From: an uncultured Acidimicrobiaceae bacterium
GTDB taxonomy: Bacteria > Actinomycetota > Acidimicrobiia > Acidimicrobiales > Ilumatobacteraceae
Assembly (NCBI GenBank): GCA_903904615.1
Contig: CAIVDG010000364.1
Coordinates: 1 to 10,250, forward strand
DNA: 10,250 nt
Direction: 5' to 3'
Shown: positions 8,020 to 10,250 of the stretch, one piece after another
How the letters are laid out: each line of letters begins with the position of its first letter
How positions within the stretch are numbered: the stretch's first letter is position 1
The notes under the pieces: model-generated
The model's input: only the letters and a program-made list of their open reading frames with translations
Told to the model about the DNA's origin: nothing
Databases searched by the model: none
Translations under genes and position numbers: made by a program

Positions 8020-9447
8020 ATGTGGAATGAGTTCGATGACGATACTGAGGTATCCGATGACAACATTTGCGATCACTGCGAGGATCCCCTTTGCCCAGGC
8101 TGTGGACCCACAGTTTCGGGCCAACTCATGAAGGTTGTTCTAGCAATCGTGGGAGTATTGCTGCTCGCCGCTGTCGTCAAAGGACTTGCTGGAGCGTTAG
8201 TCGGAGACACCGAATCCACTGCCGATGAGAAGAGCCAATTAAAAGAGCCCGAAAAGAGCCCGGCTACAACCTCGATTGCTTCACCGACGACAACGATTCA
8301 ACCAAACATTGTGATTAGTCCGTCCGGCAATCCCACGAAGGACGTCATTAAGTCGGTGGTTCAGGTCGCGATTTTCTCCAAAGGAGAGATGTGTGGCTGG
8401 GGCTCAGGCACTGTGATTAACGATTCGAAGACCGTCCTTACTAATCACCATGTGATTGCCCCTGACGGAACCTGTCCGGTTGACGCAATCGAGGTTTGGA
8501 CAGTTGATTCGCTCGCCGATCGTCCACGCTCTACGTACAAAGCATCTATTCGCAATACCGACGAAAAAGCAGATTTGGCATTACTGGCGCTTACCCCAAT
8601 CGCGTCTGACGCACCTGAATTAGCTCCCGTTCCTATGGCTGATGAGCCCGAGGTTGGCGAAGACATTTTCGTCATCGGTTTCCCAAGTATTGGTGGGTCG
8701 TCCATCACAGTTTCAAAAGGTGTGGTCAGCGGATTTACCCAAGATTCAGGAGTTACCTGGATAAAGACTGATGCATCTATTTCAGGTGGTAATAGCGGTG
8801 GGGCTGCCGTGAACAGTAAGGGCGAACTTATTGGTGTGCCCACCATGGCCAGTGCGGGCGAGGATGGCGAAGTCGTTGATTGTCGACCTGTAGTTGACAC
8901 AAACAAAGACGGCAAAGTTGACGACCGTGATGAATGTAAGCCCATTGGCGGATTTCTTAATCTTCTCTCCCCTATTGATCGTGCTACTTCACTACTTAAT
9001 GCCACCGACATGACCCGCTCAAGTGACCCCGCAGCATTTGTTCCTCCAAACAATCAAGCGCAGAGAATGCTGAATGCCGTCAACAAAGAACGTGAGCGAG
9101 AGAATATTGCTCCCTTGACTTGGTGCCGCAACCTCGCAACAGCAGCAACATCTCACGCACAAGACATGGCAAAGCGCGGCTATTACGAGCACGACACTCC
9201 AGAAGGTCTAGACCCATCTGATCGCGCAGAAAGATCTGGTTACGGAGGTGGAGCTGGCGAGAACATCGCCGCCATGCAAAGGTCAGTCGTTGAGGTAATG
9301 GATGCTTGGATGAACTCGGAAGGACATCGAGAGAACCTCCTTGACTCGTCGTACCTTCATTTTGGTTTCGGTATCGCCCGCGGCCGATACAACGGCATGA
9401 CTGGTTACTTCTGGGTTCAGAATTTCGGCCTCAATGGCACTTGCTGA
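8020..9447 (+). CDS. Membrane-anchored HtrA-like serine protease fused to a CAP/SCP domain, 475 residues
   Basis: The start is ATG 8020 with GGGGAG 6 bases upstream. A TTG at 7951 would add 23 residues without a plausible site. A short acidic N-terminus holds CDHCEDPLCPGC (C17, C20, C25, C28: CxxC-x4-CxxC, a likely zinc knuckle). It is followed by one membrane span (about 37-61) and a Ser/Thr/Pro linker. The trypsin domain (about 105-325) has all three catalytic residues: H144 in LTNHHVI, D185 in KADLALL and S259 in SGGNSGGA. Between its last strands sits DTNKDGKVDDRDE (about 293-305), an EF-hand/dockerin-like calcium loop flanked by C288 and C306. The CAP domain fills 348-475, with H391 (YYEHDTPEG), E414 (GAGENIA), E434 and H436 (NSEGHRENLL). 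Topology: cysteine cluster inside, protease and CAP outside. Substrates are unknown; the divergent vWA protein is an obvious candidate target. It ends directly against the hisN remnant. Confidence 0.88.
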   Translation: MWNEFDDDTEVSDDNICDHCEDPLCPGCGPTVSGQLMKVVLAIVGVLLLAAVVKGLAGALVGDTESTADEKSQLKEPEKSPATTSIASPTTTIQPNIVISPSGNPTKDVIKSVVQVAIFSKGEMCGWGSGTVINDSKTVLTNHHVIAPDGTCPVDAIEVWTVDSLADRPRSTYKASIRNTDEKADLALLALTPIASDAPELAPVPMADEPEVGEDIFVIGFPSIGGSSITVSKGVVSGFTQDSGVTWIKTDASISGGNSGGAAVNSKGELIGVPTMASAGEDGEVVDCRPVVDTNKDGKVDDRDECKPIGGFLNLLSPIDRATSLLNATDMTRSSDPAAFVPPNNQAQRMLNAVNKERERENIAPLTWCRNLATAATSHAQDMAKRGYYEHDTPEGLDPSDRAERSGYGGGAGENIAAMQRSVVEVMDAWMNSEGHRENLLDSSYLHFGFGIARGRYNGMTGYFWVQNFGLNGTC

Positions 9448-9541
9448 CGGTCCCGTAGCGATTCGCTATGCGAACACGGCGGTGTCTTCGAATGGATTGT
9501 TCCATTCAGACGTCATTGAGATTCTGACGCGCACGAACTAG
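9446..9541 (+). pseudogene. hisN: Headless hisN 3' fragment (diverged allele)
   Basis: Read in the hisN frame, the fragment gives DGPVAIRYANTAVSSNGLFHSD and onward to the same TAG (9539-9541). It matches the end of the intact gene (…RANTAVSSNGLFHSDVIEILTRKN) in all but one residue over the last 24 codons: Lys is replaced by Thr. Six bases differ there, and five of the changes are silent third-position changes, the pattern left by selection on protein. Residues before YANT (DGPVAIR) are still plausible HisN sequence but differ from the intact gene (KGEVDWR). So the homology starts at about 9446, where the protease-CAP stop codon lies. There is no start codon or catalytic region, so it is a remnant. 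Confidence 0.8.
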
Positions 9542-9702
9542 TTGCCCTCTTGTCGATGGGTGTCGGTATTCCGACAGTCGACGGCGGGGAGAGTGTCTTT
9601 TGAAAAGTGTCGGTATCCCACCAAGTTTGTATCCGAATTCCTGCATGACGGCATCCCGACAATTTTTTTGAGAGGGTCCCCGATTCATCCGTCGGAATAC
9701 CA
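9469..9702. repeat. Right copy of the hisN-tail/palindrome repeat
   Basis: It matches the left copy at 162-484 as described there, in direct orientation, but lacks the 91-base segment and is therefore compact. GGTATTCCGAC (9565-9575) is exactly complementary to GTCGGAATACC (9691-9701), giving an 11-base inverted repeat that encloses most of the element. GTCGGTATCCCACCA (9609-9623) is nearly repeated at 9691-9705. The noncoding part (2 mismatches in 94) is better conserved between copies than the hisN coding part (6 in 73). Confidence 0.88.
9608..9669 (+). terminator. Candidate terminator in the right repeat
   Basis: TGTCGG (9608-9613) can pair with CCGACA (9656-9661), followed at once by a run of seven T (9663-9669). 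The loop is long (42 bases) and contains further palindromic modules, so it is not a textbook terminator. It is nevertheless the first T-tract structure downstream of the protease-CAP gene, and it would originally have served hisN. Confidence 0.4.
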
Positions 9703-9776
9703 CCACTTTGCACGAAAAGACCAGCCTCTGTTTTGTTTGCGTACACTCATCTTTACCAAGCTGGCGAGAATGGCAC
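9703..9776. other. Noncoding spacer before the deacylase gene
   Basis: This stretch lies between the right repeat and the strong hairpin at 9777. I see no gene, no clear promoter and no repeat in it. A minus-strand open frame crossing it is a shadow of the deacylase gene. Together with the repeat and the hairpin it makes up the 311-base gene-free interval 9542-9852. Confidence 0.5.
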
Positions 9777-9837
9777 GAAAGCCCTGGCGGCTCTGCAGCC
9801 GTAGAAACGGAAGTGGAAGTCCAGGGCTTTCCCTTTT
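9777..9837 (+). terminator. Strong long-stem hairpin with T-rich tail just upstream of the deacylase gene
   Basis: GAAAGCCCTGG (9777-9787) is perfectly complementary to CCAGGGCTTTC (9821-9831). Inside the loop, CGGCT (9788-9792) pairs with AGCCG (9797-9801). The structure is followed by CCTTTT. It ends only about 15-20 bases before the ATG at 9853. It could be an intrinsic terminator for upstream transcription or a leader structure controlling the deacylase gene. The plus-strand orientation is favoured by the T-rich tail. Confidence 0.5.
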
Positions 9838-9852
9838 CCCGAAACAACTACG

Positions 9853-10250
9853 ATGAAACCCGTGAGCGGCAACAACGGCATCAACAGCACAAACCACAAG
9901 AAAACCGTCATTAGAAATGCACGCCTTGTTGACGGCTCCGGCACTCCAGAAACAACTGCCGACGTCACCTTCCAAGACGGCATCATCACCGCAATCGACC
10001 CTGCGACAAAAGCCCCCACCGCGCACGCACACCGCGTCATCGACGCAGACGGTCTTCTTCTCACACCAGGCTGGGTAGACATCCACACCCACTACGACGC
10101 GCAAGCCACATGGGATCCATGGCTCACACCATCTAGTTGGCACGGCGTCACCACCGCTGTCATGGGTAACTGTGGCGTGGGGTTTGCACCCGCGCAAGAA
10201 GACCGTCACGAATGGCTCATTGAATTGATGGAAGGTGTTGAAGACATCCC
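9853..10250 (+). CDS. N-acyl-D-amino-acid deacylase / D-aminoacylase-type amidohydrolase, N-terminal part (continues past window)
   Basis: The frame is open from ATG 9853 to the window end, giving about 132 residues. After an unusual polar leader (MKPVSGNNGINST...) the family core begins with TVIRNARLVDGSGTPE. It continues with a small beta domain and TPGWVDIHTHYDAQATWDP, whose HTH is the metal-binding HxH motif of the amidohydrolase superfamily. PSSWHGVTTAVMGNCGVGFAP and LMEGVEDIP are typical of the D-aminoacylase/N-acyl-D-aspartate or -glutamate deacylase group. Family knowledge: a metal-dependent cytoplasmic enzyme removing acyl groups from N-acyl-D-amino acids; the exact substrate cannot be told from this part. 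No clear ribosome site precedes the ATG, so the true start could be further in. Hand counts of two 60-base lines gave about 57-63% GC, higher than the counted lines of the neighbouring module. Confidence 0.85.
   Translation, partial: MKPVSGNNGINSTNHKKTVIRNARLVDGSGTPETTADVTFQDGIITAIDPATKAPTAHAHRVIDADGLLLTPGWVDIHTHYDAQATWDPWLTPSSWHGVTTAVMGNCGVGFAPAQEDRHEWLIELMEGVEDI

Noticed and set aside
490..9447. Integrase, transposase or toxin-antitoxin gene carried by the module
   Set aside because: All the space is taken by the four described genes. None has a recombinase motif, so the mobilising enzyme must have acted from elsewhere or been lost.
9685..10209. Minus-strand 174-residue open frame opposite the deacylase gene
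   Set aside because: It lies antisense to a well-matched amidohydrolase frame and crosses the hairpin at 9777-9831. Its Cys/Val-rich translation is typical of a shadow of a GC-rich gene.

Overview
The window looks like a chromosomal accessory segment from a bacterium, most likely an actinomycete (Actinomycetota). That is a tentative placement, based on a monofunctional inositol-monophosphatase-type HisN, a large tubulin-like protein, and a serine-rich/threonine-rich linker style in the surface proteins. Two ordinary metabolic genes frame it: the 3' end of a histidinol-phosphatase/inositol-monophosphatase gene (1-234, +) on the left, and the 5' part of an N-acyl-D-amino-acid deacylase gene (9853 to the window end, +) on the right.

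Between them lies a compact module of four genes with almost no wasted space (490-9447). Three genes form a minus-strand operon. In transcription order they are a secreted, membrane-anchored vWA-domain protein (7871-6087), a 1083-residue tubulin/FtsZ-superfamily protein with a clear glycine-rich nucleotide-binding signature (6046-2795), and a 755-residue protein of unknown family with two membrane segments (2757-490). The gaps are 40 and 37 bases. Diverging from this operon across a 148-base intergenic region is a plus-strand gene (8020-9447). It encodes a membrane-anchored protein with an N-terminal cysteine cluster, an HtrA-like trypsin domain containing an EF-hand-like loop, and a C-terminal CAP/SCP domain.

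The module is bracketed by two diverged copies of the same DNA: the last codons of hisN plus the palindrome-rich sequence just after it (about 151-484 and 9446-9702). The right copy is a headless hisN tail. Five of its six differences from the left copy over the last 24 codons are synonymous, so it appears to descend from a working hisN allele of a relative. The simplest reading is that the four-gene module entered between hisN and the deacylase gene by recombination, bringing or leaving behind a second hisN end. No integrase or transposase is visible in the window.

Inferred cooperation: the vWA protein and the protease-CAP protein place sensor or effector domains outside the membrane, the 755-residue protein sits in the membrane, and the tubulin-like protein would supply a nucleotide-driven polymer or switch on the inside. 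FtsZ/tubulin-superfamily proteins paired with vWA proteins have been proposed before, from gene-neighbourhood work, as membrane-remodelling systems. The combination with a protease-CAP protein and the 755-residue membrane protein, mobilised as a unit next to hisN, is the part that looks new.
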